Shown: piece by piece, positions 26,893 to 35,357 of the stretch
How positions within the stretch are numbered: the stretch's first letter is position 1
Layout of the letters: each line of letters starts with the position of its first letter
DNA from: Hyphomicrobium_A sp963817485
GTDB taxonomy: Bacteria; Pseudomonadota; Alphaproteobacteria; Rhizobiales; Hyphomicrobiaceae
DNA: 64,000 nucleotides
Assembly (NCBI GenBank): GCA_963817485.1
Contig: CAWFOR010000020.1
Coordinates: 372,001-436,000 of the forward strand
Direction: 5' to 3'
Program-made: the position numbers and the translations under genes
Notes under the pieces: generated by a model
The model's database searches: none
Told to the model about the DNA's origin: nothing
The model's input: the letters and a program-made list of their open reading frames with translations, nothing else

Positions 26893-27017
26893 CTTGGGAC
26901 GCCTTCCTTAGACCGCGCGGCAACAACGATACGGACGAGGATTGGTTCCGCCATTTCTTCCGGCATCTGACTTTCGCGGGTGCAGCATCGGCCGATCGCG
27001 CATCCAGGCATCCGGAC

Positions 27018-27125
27018 CTATCCGTCGCGCGCTTCGGCGACCTGGGTGAGTTTGCGATCGGCGGCCTTCTCCTCCCGAAGCTTCGCCTCGAGCTTGCGGG
27101 CAACATCCTCGCGCCCATCTCGGTC
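27018..27125 (-). pseudogene. DUF892/YciE-like C-terminal fragment
   Basis: The minus strand encodes VARKLEAKLREEKAADRKL, then TQVAEARDG and stop. This matches the C-terminal helix of ferritin-like DUF892 (YciE) proteins, where LEEEKAADxxLTxLAE is typical. No start or upstream ferritin-like helices are present, so it looks like a deletion remnant. Assignment is tentative. Confidence 0.35.
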
Positions 27126-27170
27126 GCCTCGGCCTCTTCCCTCTGGGAGACTTAGGCGCGGATTGGGCCC

Positions 27171-27209
27171 AAATAAAAAAGCAACGCGGCGATCGCTCGC
27201 TGCGTTGCT
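27171..27209 (-). terminator. Rho-independent terminator
   Basis: On the minus strand AGCAACGCAGC pairs with GCCGCGTTGCT (one G-T pair, nine-base loop) and is followed by TTTTTTATTT. It ends the transcript of the Gln-rich protein gene at 27275. Confidence 0.8.
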
Positions 27210-27274
27210 CCTCGCGGTCTCGAAGTGCGCTGTTATCCAGCGCGGCTCACGATCATTCTCAACCGCCAAACCGC

Positions 27275-27478
27275 TTACGACTGGCCGTGCTGCCTGCCCT
27301 TGTCGCCCTGGCCCTGGCCGCCCTGACGCTGCTGCCCACCGCGCTGGTCATCCTGATGACCGCCCTGCTGGCGCTTGTTGGGGTCGTTCTGCGCCTCGCG
27401 CTGCTTGTTCTGGTCCTGCCCGCCCTGCTGGCGGTTGCCCTGGTTCTTGTCGTTCTGGTTATTGGGGTTATTGGTCAT
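27275..27478 (-). CDS. Low-complexity Gln/Asn/Gly-rich small protein
   Basis: 67 residues from ATG 27478 behind AAGGAG. Composition is extreme: repeats of NNPNNQNDKN, QQGGQDQNKQ and GGQQRQGGQGQGD, no hydrophobic core, so probably disordered. Similar proteins occur in Hyphomicrobiales stress clusters; some resemble KGG-type stress proteins, but the KGG motif is absent. A terminator follows at 27171-27209. Confidence 0.65.
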   Translation of the reverse strand: MTNNPNNQNDKNQGNRQQGGQDQNKQREAQNDPNKRQQGGHQDDQRGGQQRQGGQGQGDKGRQHGQS

Positions 27479-27542
27479 GACGTTCTCCTTGTGCGGGGGT
27501 AGGCTCAACGTCTTCGGCGGCGCCGGGTTCCGAGAAACCGGC

Positions 27543-27737
27543 TCAGCGAAGCACTTGCGCTAACCGCTCGCGCGATGGAAGCGAAGGGCTCCGGTCACCG
27601 TTAATCTTGCGTTGCTCTTGTCGGGAGGATTTGCCGATGAGTGCTTCGATCTCGTGCGCAAGCTCCGGCTGACGGGGCTTGCGCTTGCGCGGCTGGCGTT
27701 TGGCTGGACCGCGATCGATCGCCTGCTCTTTCGGCAT
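27543..27737 (-). CDS. Small basic protein, unknown
   Basis: 64 residues from ATG 27737, which follows an AGGAGGG site. A basic Pro/Arg/Lys-rich stretch (AKRQPRKRKPRQPELAHEIE) may contact nucleic acid (inference). It begins 17 bases after the Lys-rich gene at 27755 and is likely in the same transcript. Confidence 0.55.
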   Translation of the reverse strand: MPKEQAIDRGPAKRQPRKRKPRQPELAHEIEALIGKSSRQEQRKINGDRSPSLPSRERLAQVLR

Positions 27738-27754
27738 GGCTCGTTCCCTCCTGG

Positions 27755-28021
27755 CTACGAAGCCTTGCGAGGAACGCGTTTGCCTTGCTTGCGCGCCTTC
27801 GACAGCCCGATGGCAATAGCCTGCTTGCGGCTCTTGACCTTGCCGCCTCTGCCGCCGCGGCCGCTCTTCGCTGTGCCGCGATTGTAACGCCGCATCTCGA
27901 GCTCGACGTCGCGTGAAGCGGCCGGCGAATATTTCCGCTTGGCTTTGGTCGTGCGTCCCGTTGTCTTTCTCGCGGTCGTCCTTCTTGCCGTGGTTTTTCT
28001 CGCTGTCTTGCGCGCAGCCAT
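27755..28021 (-). CDS. Lys/Arg-rich histone-like protein (DUF6496 type)
   Basis: 88 residues from ATG 28021 after GGGAG. The N-terminal half is a run of AARKT/TARRT repeats like histone H1 tails; the C-terminal half contains RKQAIAIGLSKARKQGKRVP, the DUF6496 signature. Probably DNA-binding and possibly linked to the Ku gene nearby by function; both have Lys/Ala-rich tails (inference). Confidence 0.78.
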   Translation of the reverse strand: MAARKTARKTTARRTTARKTTGRTTKAKRKYSPAASRDVELEMRRYNRGTAKSGRGGRGGKVKSRKQAIAIGLSKARKQGKRVPRKAS

Positions 28022-28164
28022 GGGAATCTCCCTGATGTTGATCGACGTGTGATGCAGACGTGTGAATGCACACGCGTGCGCTTGGCGCCTGCGGCGCCGC
28101 CGCAAAAACGTCAGCGGCGCGCGCATAGTTCCGCCAATGAGTTAGCGATTCGTTAAGACCTGAG

Positions 28165-28386
28165 CTAAGACTTGCGCTTGGCGCGTGTCGCCGTCTGGTC
28201 GTTCGCTGGAAATTGCCTCGTGCTCTCGCGCAGCGCCTCTTTGAGGCTCGACGGCCGCTTGTGCTTTTTCAGGAGATCGCGGAATGCTTCATCCGCCAGC
28301 TCCTGCAGGTCTTTCATGGAATCGGAGGCGAGCAGCTCGAGTGCGCGCAGCGTCTCCCCGTCGAACGCGATAATCTTGCGTGGCAT
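28165..28386 (-). CDS. Small protein, possible ribbon-helix-helix fold
   Basis: 73 residues from ATG 28386 behind GAGGGGACC. It begins MPRKIIAFDGETLRALELLA, a short beta strand followed by helices, then DLQELADEAFRDLLKKHKRP, a pattern like small RHH-type DNA-binding proteins, with a basic tail. Family not identified. It precedes nothing but lies just downstream of the Ku gene on another side of the same strand. Confidence 0.55.
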   Translation of the reverse strand: MPRKIIAFDGETLRALELLASDSMKDLQELADEAFRDLLKKHKRPSSLKEALRESTRQFPANDQTATRAKRKS

Positions 28387-28413
28387 GCCGGTCCCCTCCA
28401 CGGCGAAGGCAAA

Positions 28414-29268
28414 CTAAGCCCGTTTCTTCGCAGCCGATTTCTTGGCCGGCGCCTTCTTCTTCGCGGCCGGCGCCTTCGCCTTCGACTTTCCGCCGTCGCC
28501 GATGCTCTTCTTCAGCGCCGCCATCAGATCGATGACCTTGGCGCCGCGCGGCGCTTCCTCGTGCGGAGCGGTGATCTTCTGGCCCTTCATCTTCTTCTGC
28601 ACCAGCTCACGCAGCGCGGTCGCGTAGTGGTTCTCGAACTCGGTCGGCGCGAACTTGCCCGACTTGCGCCCGATCAGCTCGACCGCCAGATCGACCATCT
28701 CCTTGTCGGGCTTGGCCGTCGGGACCTCATTGAAGAACTGCGCGGGCTTCTTTAGCTCGTCTGCGTAGCGCAGCATCTCCATCAGCAGCCCGTCATCGAA
28801 CGGCGCAATGGCGACGAGCCACTCGCGGCCCGAGATCGTGAGCTGTGCGAGTCCGACCTTGCCGGTCTTCTTCAGCGCTTCGCGGATGACGACGAAGCCT
28901 TCGCCCGAGTGCTTGTCGGAGGGGGCGATGTAGTAGGGCCGCTCGAAATAGCGCGGGTCGATGTCGGACGCGTCGACGAAGCGCACGAGGTCCATCGTCT
29001 TCTTGCTCTCGAGCTTGACCGCGTCGATCTCCTCGGGCTCGAGCGTGACGTAGGTGTCATCGCCGACCTCATAGCCTTTCACGATGTCGGCGTTGTCGAT
29101 CTCGCCGATGCCCTGCACGGTCTTTGTGTAGTTGACGCGGCGGCCCGACGGCTTGTGGATCTGGCGGAAGGAGATCTCGGACTTGCTCTCGACCGCGTTG
29201 TAGATCTCAACGCTGATCGAGACGAGGGAGAGGCGCAGGAAGCCTTTCCAGTAGGCGCGCGCAGCCAT
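28414..29268 (-). CDS. ku: Non-homologous end-joining protein Ku
   Basis: 284 residues. The Ku core is clear: YWKGFLRLSLVSISVEIYNA, ISFRQIHKPSGRRV, KGYEVGDDTYVTLEPEEID and PYYIAPSDKHSGEGFVVIRE. The C-terminal tail is Lys/Ala-rich (KKKAPAKKSAAKKRA), as in many bacterial Ku proteins. It binds double-strand DNA ends and recruits LigD; no ligD gene is in the window. Start ATG 29268 follows GGAGCTCG. Confidence 0.95.
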   Translation of the reverse strand: MAARAYWKGFLRLSLVSISVEIYNAVESKSEISFRQIHKPSGRRVNYTKTVQGIGEIDNADIVKGYEVGDDTYVTLEPEEIDAVKLESKKTMDLVRFVDASDIDPRYFERPYYIAPSDKHSGEGFVVIREALKKTGKVGLAQLTISGREWLVAIAPFDDGLLMEMLRYADELKKPAQFFNEVPTAKPDKEMVDLAVELIGRKSGKFAPTEFENHYATALRELVQKKMKGQKITAPHEEAPRGAKVIDLMAALKKSIGDGGKSKAKAPAAKKKAPAKKSAAKKRA

Positions 29269-29442
29269 GACGAGCTCCGAAACGAGGGACTATTCGGCGT
29301 CCAGACTAGGGCCCGATGGTATCAGAAGGGTTCAGAAATCGGAAAAGGTCCGTAGACGCCGGTCTGTTTGCCCGTCCAGACCCCGAGCTACGTCCGGGCG
29401 GTACGAGCGAAACCCGTTGGCGGAGCACAAGGTTCCCGGCCG

Positions 29443-30583
29443 CTATTCTTCGCAGGCGACCGCGACCGTCATCCCCACGCTCGGCACGTAGCGCAGGCAG
29501 GTCGAACCCTTATCGGCCGGCGTCGAGCCTGCCGTGGCCGACGTCGCGGTCGCCGATTCCGGCATGTGCCCCAGCGTCACCTCGATATCCTTGCGCCCGC
29601 CTTTGCGCACGATGTCCAGCGTCACCTGCGAGTTCGACGGCAGGTTGCCGACATCCCAGGCGAAAGGGACGACATCATGCACTGCCTTGCCGTTGAGCAT
29701 GGCGATGATGTCCCCCGCCACAACTCCCGCGCCCGCGGCTGGGCCGCCATCGACGGTCTTGACCACGAACAACCCGCTGCCCTTCTCGATCGAGGCGGCG
29801 GCCGCCTCCTCGTCCGTGGTCTTGCGCACCTGCACGCCGAGCCAGCCGCGGTCGATGGCGCCCGACTTCTGCAGCTTCTCCACCACGTCCTTCATGACGG
29901 CGGAGGTGACGGCAAGCCCGATGCCGGTGCGCTTGCCGGCATTCGAGTAGTTGGAGGTGAACATTCCGACAACCTCGCCCTTCATGTTGAAGAGCGGCGC
30001 GCCGGCGCTGCCGGGCTGCACGACCATATCGGTTTGGAACACCACGTGCGGCAGCGCCCCGCCGGAGCGCCGGATGGCGGCGATGACGCCGGACGACAGC
30101 GAGTTCTGCAGGCCGTAGGTGTTGCCGATGGAGAAGATCGAGCTGCCGCGGCGCATGAGATGCGCGTCGCCGAAGTGGATCGCCGTCAGGCCCGTCGCGC
30201 CCGACGCCTTCAGCAGCGCGATCGCCGTGCGCGGGTCGCGGCCGATGATCTGCGCGGTCGCCTGCTTGCCGTCGAAGAACGTGACGGTGATCTTGCCGAC
30301 CTTCTCGACGAGGCTCGTGGAGGTGATGACGTAGCCATCGGCTGAGAGCACCATTCCCGAGCCCTGGCGCAGAGTTCGACTTGGCCGCGGCATCGTCCTG
30401 CTCCTTGTCGCCCGTCGGTTGCGGCGGCGGGGAGGCCTCGGTCTTCTCGGCGGCGATGGAGACGACGCTCGCCTGCACGCGGTCGACGAGTTCGGGGAGC
30501 TCCTCGGCGCAAAGGCCAGACGGGCCCAGCACTGCGGTGAGGCAGAAGACGGCGAAAACGGTGGCGTTCGCTCGGTGCATCAT
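29443..30583 (-). pseudogene. HtrA/DegP-like protein lacking catalytic His and Asp (frameshifted)
   Basis: Signal peptide from ATG 30583 (ATVFAVFCLTAVLGPSGLCA), a Pro-rich linker, then a trypsin-like domain and one PDZ domain (RGWLGVQVRKTTDE; VVAGDIIAMLNGKAVHDV). The frame shifts by one base near 30375, between AAKSNS and LRQGSGMVLSADG. In DegP the triad lies in TNNHVV, DIAL and GNSGG; here these read TSTSLV, AIAL and PGSAG, so His and Asp are replaced and only Ser remains. It ends in CLRYVPSVGMTVAVACEE. It follows the Clp-like gene by 46 bases, same strand. Confidence 0.8.
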
Positions 30584-30629
30584 GGCGCGTTCGTTATAGG
30601 CCACAACCCTGTTGCGGAGAATGCGACCT

Positions 30630-33600
30630 TCAGCCTTGCGCGGCGGCGATGAGGTCGAAGTCTCCGCCGAGCACGGCATCGAAACGGCCGCTGCGCCAGC
30701 CGGCCGTCATGTCGCGGACGAGCGGGGAGGGGTCGCCGCGGTAGCGGCGCACGACCGTGCTGGGGACGCCGGCGCGGTCGAGCGCCTCTTTGAGCGCTCG
30801 GCGCAGCCTGTCGGGCGACAGCTCGCCGAGCGGGGCTGCGGCGACGCGCACGCGGGCCGTTGCGCGGGAGGGACCGCCGTCGTCCGCCAGCTCCAGCACG
30901 TGCAGTCCCGCCTCGCGTGTCAAAAGGCGATGCGCTCCGAAGCCGCTGATCAGGAGCATCGGCAGGGCCTCGCCGTCGCCGCGCTGCTCGGTCAACTGCA
31001 TGTTCCGGTTCTTTGCCCAGGCGCGATACATATCGAGGAGCTGTCCGCACCAGACGCGGGTTGCATCGCGATCTGCCGGTTTCTCCAGGGCCGGCTCGAT
31101 CAGGACGGCAACCTCAATGGGCTCGCCGTCGAAGGCGTCACGGATGCCCTCCTTGACGAGGTGGAGCTGCATTGCGAGCCTCGCGATGAGCTCGCGCGAG
31201 GACTTGCCGGCGCGCTCGGTGCCGCGCGCAAGGCGTGAGCGCAGCGACTGGCCCGTCTCCGCCGCCGCACGCACACGGTCCATCAGCGCCAGTCGCGCGA
31301 GCGTCTCGAAGCGGTCGGGCCGCGACCAGAATCCGCTCTCGCTGCATCGCCGCCGCAAGGCGCTCCTTGAGCTGCTCCCATTCCGCCGACTGCATCGTCG
31401 CTTCGACGCCCTCGCTCTCCGTCGCAAGCGCCGCGAGCTCCGCATCGCTGCCGCTCGGGGCCAGCATCATCGACGTGAGCGCCGGCAACTCGCCTAGCTC
31501 GGCGGCGTGAGCTGGCTCCGGCTCGGACGTCTCGGCGTCGGGATCGACGAACTCGGCCTGGATGGCGCGCCCGTCGCTGCGTACGAACACGAACTGGTCG
31601 CCCTCGGGGAACCGCTTCTCCACGATCGTGGCGGCCAAGGGTGCGATTACGTACTGGTCGATGGCGCGCTTCAGCGGCCGCGCGCCCATCTCCGGTGTGA
31701 AGCCCTTCTCCAGCAGGAACTCGAGCGCGGAGGCTTCCCACTCCACCGCCCACTCGCGGTCCTTCAGGCCGCGGCGCTCGAGCACGCGCGACAGCTCCTT
31801 CTTGAGGATGCGATCGCATCAGCTCGCGCGTCAGCGGGCGGAACACGATGACCTTGTCGAGGCGGTTCTGGAACTCGGGCCGGAACGTCTGCGCCGACCG
31901 CGCGCGAGATCTGCTCGCCCGAGAAGCTGTCGGTCGCAGGCGAGAAGCCGATGCCGCCCGAGCGGTGGCTCGTGGCGCCGAGGTTGGTCGTCAGGATGAT
32001 GATGCAGTGGCGGAAATCGCCGACCTGGCCCAGCTGGTCGGTCAGGCGGCCGTCGTCGAACACCTGCAGGAACAGGTCCCAGACATTCGCGTGCGCCTTC
32101 TCGAACTCATCGAGCAGCACCACCGAGAACGGCTGCTTCCTGACCAGCATGATGAGCGAGTCCGTCGGCTGCGCGGCCTCCGAGCTGCCGAGGATCTTGG
32201 CGGTGGAGTCGGGCGTCTGGAACTCGCTCATGTCGAGGCGGATCATGCGGTCGGGCGAGCCGAACAGGAACTCGGCAAGCGTCTTTGCCAGCTCCGTCTT
32301 GCCGGTGCCGGTCGGGCCGGCGAACAGGAACACGCCGATCGGCTTGCCACCGATCGTTGAGGCCGGCCTTCAGCATCGCGATGCGCTCGACGATTGCGGA
32401 GACCGCCTCGTCCTGGCCGATGACGCGCTCTGTAAAATATCCGCGTACAGCCGCGAGGTCGACGCGCTCCCTGTTGTCGAGCAGCGAGGCGGGCAAGCCG
32501 GTGAGCTGCGAGAGCGTGACGACGACGTCCTCAGGCCCGATGTGGCCGGTGTCGCCCTTGGCGCCGCGGCCGGCCGTGAGCTTCAGCAGATCGAGCACGG
32601 GCCCGGGCAGGCTCGAGCCGTTGAGGTATTGCTTGGCAAGATCGAGCGCGGTCGTCACGCAGGCCTCGTCGATCTCGATGCCCGCAGCCTCGCCGAGGCC
32701 CTGCACCAGCTGCTCCCCGAGCTCGAGTGTCTCGTCGGTTTCGAGCGGCTCCATGCGCGCGATCTCGAAAGTGTTGCGCAAGGTGGGGCGCAGGCGCAGG
32801 AGCCGTGCCGTGACCGCGGGCGAAGCCTCCGTCCATACGATGAGACGCCCGGCGGCGATCGCGGGCAGGATCTGGTCGAGGACGCTCGCGGCCTGCCCCT
32901 GGTGCGTGCCGCTCATGGCGATCTGCAGGATGTCGGGGATGTACCAGATGAGCTTTTTGGAGACGTTGAGTTCCTCGACCGTCTTCTGGATGCGGCCCTC
33001 GAGCTGCCCGAAATACTGCTGCCCAGCCATCAGGTCGCCGCCGCCTGCCTCGAACACGCTCCAGCCTTCGCGATCGAGCCGCTTGGCGAGGATGCGCAGG
33101 AACGAGGTTTTGCCGACGCGGGTTTCGCCGCTGACGAGGAGCGAGCGCACGGGCGCCTCGCGCGCGGTCGCGGCCGCATCCTCAAGCGCCCCGTGCCACG
33201 CCGGCGGCTCGATCAGGATGTCGTGGCCCTTGGCGCTCGTCCAGAAGCGGCCGAACGAGGAGAGAAACGTGCGGTCGACGCTCTCGTGGCGCAGGCTGTC
33301 GAGGTTGAGGAGCAGCGCCGTGGCCATCGGATGGTGCACGCGCTCCAGGAAGCCCTTGATCACTGCGTGTTGGGCGGCGGTGGCGCTGCCAACGCCGTAG
33401 TCGAAAGTGGGCGCGTCGCCGAAGCGCTCGCGCTCGGCGAAGTGATCGCGGAACATCGGCGCGATAAAGATGTTGTCGCGCCACCAGTCCTTGGCGTGCC
33501 GGAGCGGCGCGCCGACGGCGGGCCGCGGGTTGCAGGCGAGGAAGTAGGCGAGCGCGAAGTAGATGGCCCAAGGCGTGATGTTGTCGAAGTAATCGAGGAT

Positions 33601-34066
33601 GTGGCTCACGACCTCGTCGCGGTCGTTGCGCTTCGCCAGTGCCGCGAGCGCTGCGCACGACAGCACCCAGCGGGGCCCGATCGCGTACTCTTCGACCACG
33701 TCGATCGGCACCTCCGGTCGCGTGAGCAGTTGCACGGCTTCGAGGAATTTCGGGTTGTTCTCGAAGGCGCGCGGATGCGCGGCCGAGCTCGCCTCCGGCT
33801 CGATGACGAGCTCCAGCGCTCGCAAGCTCAGCTCGCGAGCGTCTCCGGTGCGAAGGCTGTGGCAGGCGGTAGGACCTCGCCCGTCAGGATCGCAGTCTGG
33901 GTCGGCATCTGCGTCGTCTGACTGGGGACGATGACGGCGCCCTTGGCGGGCGGAGGGGCGTGACCTTCTCCAGCCACTTCCACAGGGCATCGTTGTAGCG
34001 CTTGAACAGCAGGCCGATGAGCACGCCGATCAGAATGCCGTACGTGAATGTCACTGAGGGATCCAT
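30630..34066 (-). pseudogene. Membrane-anchored tandem AAA+ (Clp-like) protein with release-factor-like C-terminus (multiple frameshifts)
   Basis: About 1145 residues if reading frames are joined. Order: N-terminal membrane helix (YGILIGVLIGLLFKRYNDAL); helical domain; first AAA+ with SGETRVGKTSF but a degenerate Walker B; second AAA+ of Clp type with GPTGTGKTELA, VVLLDEFEKAHANVWD and ILTTNLGA; Clp C-terminal domain (MGARPLKRAIDQYVIAPLA). It ends in a domain like RF2: WCGQLLDMYRAWAKNRNM, GFGAHRLLTREAGLHVLE and RRYRGDPSPLVRDMTAG with VLGGDFDLI, but the GGQ segment is absent. Frame changes lie near 33960, 33840, 32350, 31893, 31813 and 31343. Confidence 0.75.
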
Positions 34067-34319
34067 GCTCAAGGGAGATCGCCGCGCGCGGGAGACTGTC
34101 AGGTCCTTGAGGTTTTGTGTCAACGAAGTGCGCGTCTGCGGGGAGTTCGCGTGGCGGAGCCAACTCGAAGAGCTTTGAGAATGCTCGCTTTTTGGCACGC
34201 TCGAAGTTTCGCTACGGCCTTTGCAGGCTGGCGCATAACGTCTGCAGAATTTGTTGTTTGGGAGGCGGAGCCGTCGGTCCTAGGGTTCGGCCATGATGCT
34301 TAACGCTCGGGAGACGCGC

Positions 34320-34400
34320 ATGTCGCCGGCCTATTTGCTCTCGTGGTCGTGCCTGCTGCTCAGCCTGTTTTTCATCACCTACATCTGCGTCGCCGTATAG
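34320..34400 (+). CDS. Candidate 26-residue membrane peptide
   Basis: ATG 34320 after GGGAGACGCGC encodes MSPAYLLSWSCLLLSLFFIT, then YICVAV and stop. An in-frame ATG at 34293 would add nine residues. The rest of 34067-34458 holds no other gene that I can support. Evidence is only the hydrophobic pattern and ribosome binding site. Confidence 0.35.
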   Translation: MSPAYLLSWSCLLLSLFFITYICVAV

Positions 34401-34458
34401 CAGTTCGACGCCGCCGCACGCTGTCGCGTTTGCTCTGATCCAATCGTCGCGCTCGTGG

Positions 34459-35124
34459 TCACTCGCCGGAGAAAACGCCGGGCGAGCCCTGGCCGACGGG
34501 CTCGATGTACGTCACCACGACATGGACGATGGTGTCCTCGCCGTCGAGGTTGCGGAAGCTGCGCGGCACATCGGCATGGAACGCGGCCGCGTCGCCCGCG
34601 GGCAGCACGATCGGCTGCTCGCCGCCAACGGTAAGCTCGAGGCGTCCCTGCACGACAACCAGGTTTTCGCGCGCGCCGGCGGCGCGCGGCTCGATGACCT
34701 CGCGGTGCTGGCCCGACAGCCGCACCTCGTAGAACTCCGCGCGCCGGTTGGCGTCGAGCGGGAACAGCGCGCGCGAGGAGAAGCGCCCGGCGCTCGAGGT
34801 CAGGATCTTCGCGCGCGCCCGCGGCAACACGGCGGTGGCGCGCGAGGCGGGCGTGACGAGCAGGTTCGCTATCGGCACGCCGAGCGCGTTCGCAACCTTC
34901 AGCAGAAGGCTGATCGTCGGCACGCTCTTGCCGGTCTCGATCTGGCTCAGCATGGCGCGGCTGACGCCGGCAAGGTTGGCGAGACGCTCGAGCGAATGGC
35001 CCTGCCGCGTGCGCAGACGCTTAAGGTTGGCGGCGATGACGGAGAGGAGCGCAGCGGACGGATCGAGAGGGGAGCGTGTGCGCGCCGGTGAGCGCGCCCC
35101 TTGAGCCTTTCCCCGCTTCGACAT
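34459..35124 (-). CDS. XRE-family regulator with C-terminal cupin domain
   Basis: 221 residues from ATG 35124. Helix-turn-helix: LKRLRTRQGHSLERLANLAG with VSRAMLSQIETGKSVPTISL; then a cupin sensor domain with ENLVVVQGRLELTVGGEQP and AAAFHADVPRSFRN. Proteins of this layout repress catabolic or stress genes and sense small ligands in the cupin. Target not evident; neighbours are the Clp-like operon (same strand, downstream) and the porin gene upstream. Confidence 0.9.
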   Translation of the reverse strand: MSKRGKAQGARSPARTRSPLDPSAALLSVIAANLKRLRTRQGHSLERLANLAGVSRAMLSQIETGKSVPTISLLLKVANALGVPIANLLVTPASRATAVLPRARAKILTSSAGRFSSRALFPLDANRRAEFYEVRLSGQHREVIEPRAAGARENLVVVQGRLELTVGGEQPIVLPAGDAAAFHADVPRSFRNLDGEDTIVHVVVTYIEPVGQGSPGVFSGE

Positions 35125-35292
35125 CGCGATGTCTGCCGACCAGCTCAATGGCGCCGCCGCAAGATGAGAGTGCCGATTGCGACGGGACGTTAACGATGCG
35201 GCCGGTCCGGCGGAACTCAGAAAAACTGCTAAGCTTATGAGGCGCGTTGCTTGCAGTGGATCGCAGCCCTCCAGACGAGCGGTCGCTGCAAC

Positions 35293-35322
35293 GAAAAAGA
35301 GAGCCGCGCGATGCGGCTCTCT
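35293..35322 (-). terminator. Rho-independent terminator of the porin gene
   Basis: Perfect 10-base stem AGAGAGCCGC / GCGGCTCTCT with a five-base loop, followed on the minus strand by a T-run (TTTTTCG). It lies 36 bases after the porin stop codon. Confidence 0.88.
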
Positions 35323-35357
35323 TGCTGTCGTGTTGGCCTTGTCGGAAGTGCCGGCGA

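Noticed and set aside
27287..27502. A hydrophobic Leu/Val-rich frame on the plus strand that looks like a membrane protein
   Set aside because: It is the complement of Gln/Asn codons of the low-complexity gene at 27275, which has a ribosome binding site and terminator; the hydrophobicity is an artefact.
31951..33921. A 656-codon open frame on the plus strand
   Set aside because: It lies opposite the Clp-like gene, whose minus-strand frames contain clear AAA+ motifs. The plus-strand product is Arg/Glu/Asp-rich without motifs, as expected for antisense in GC-rich DNA.
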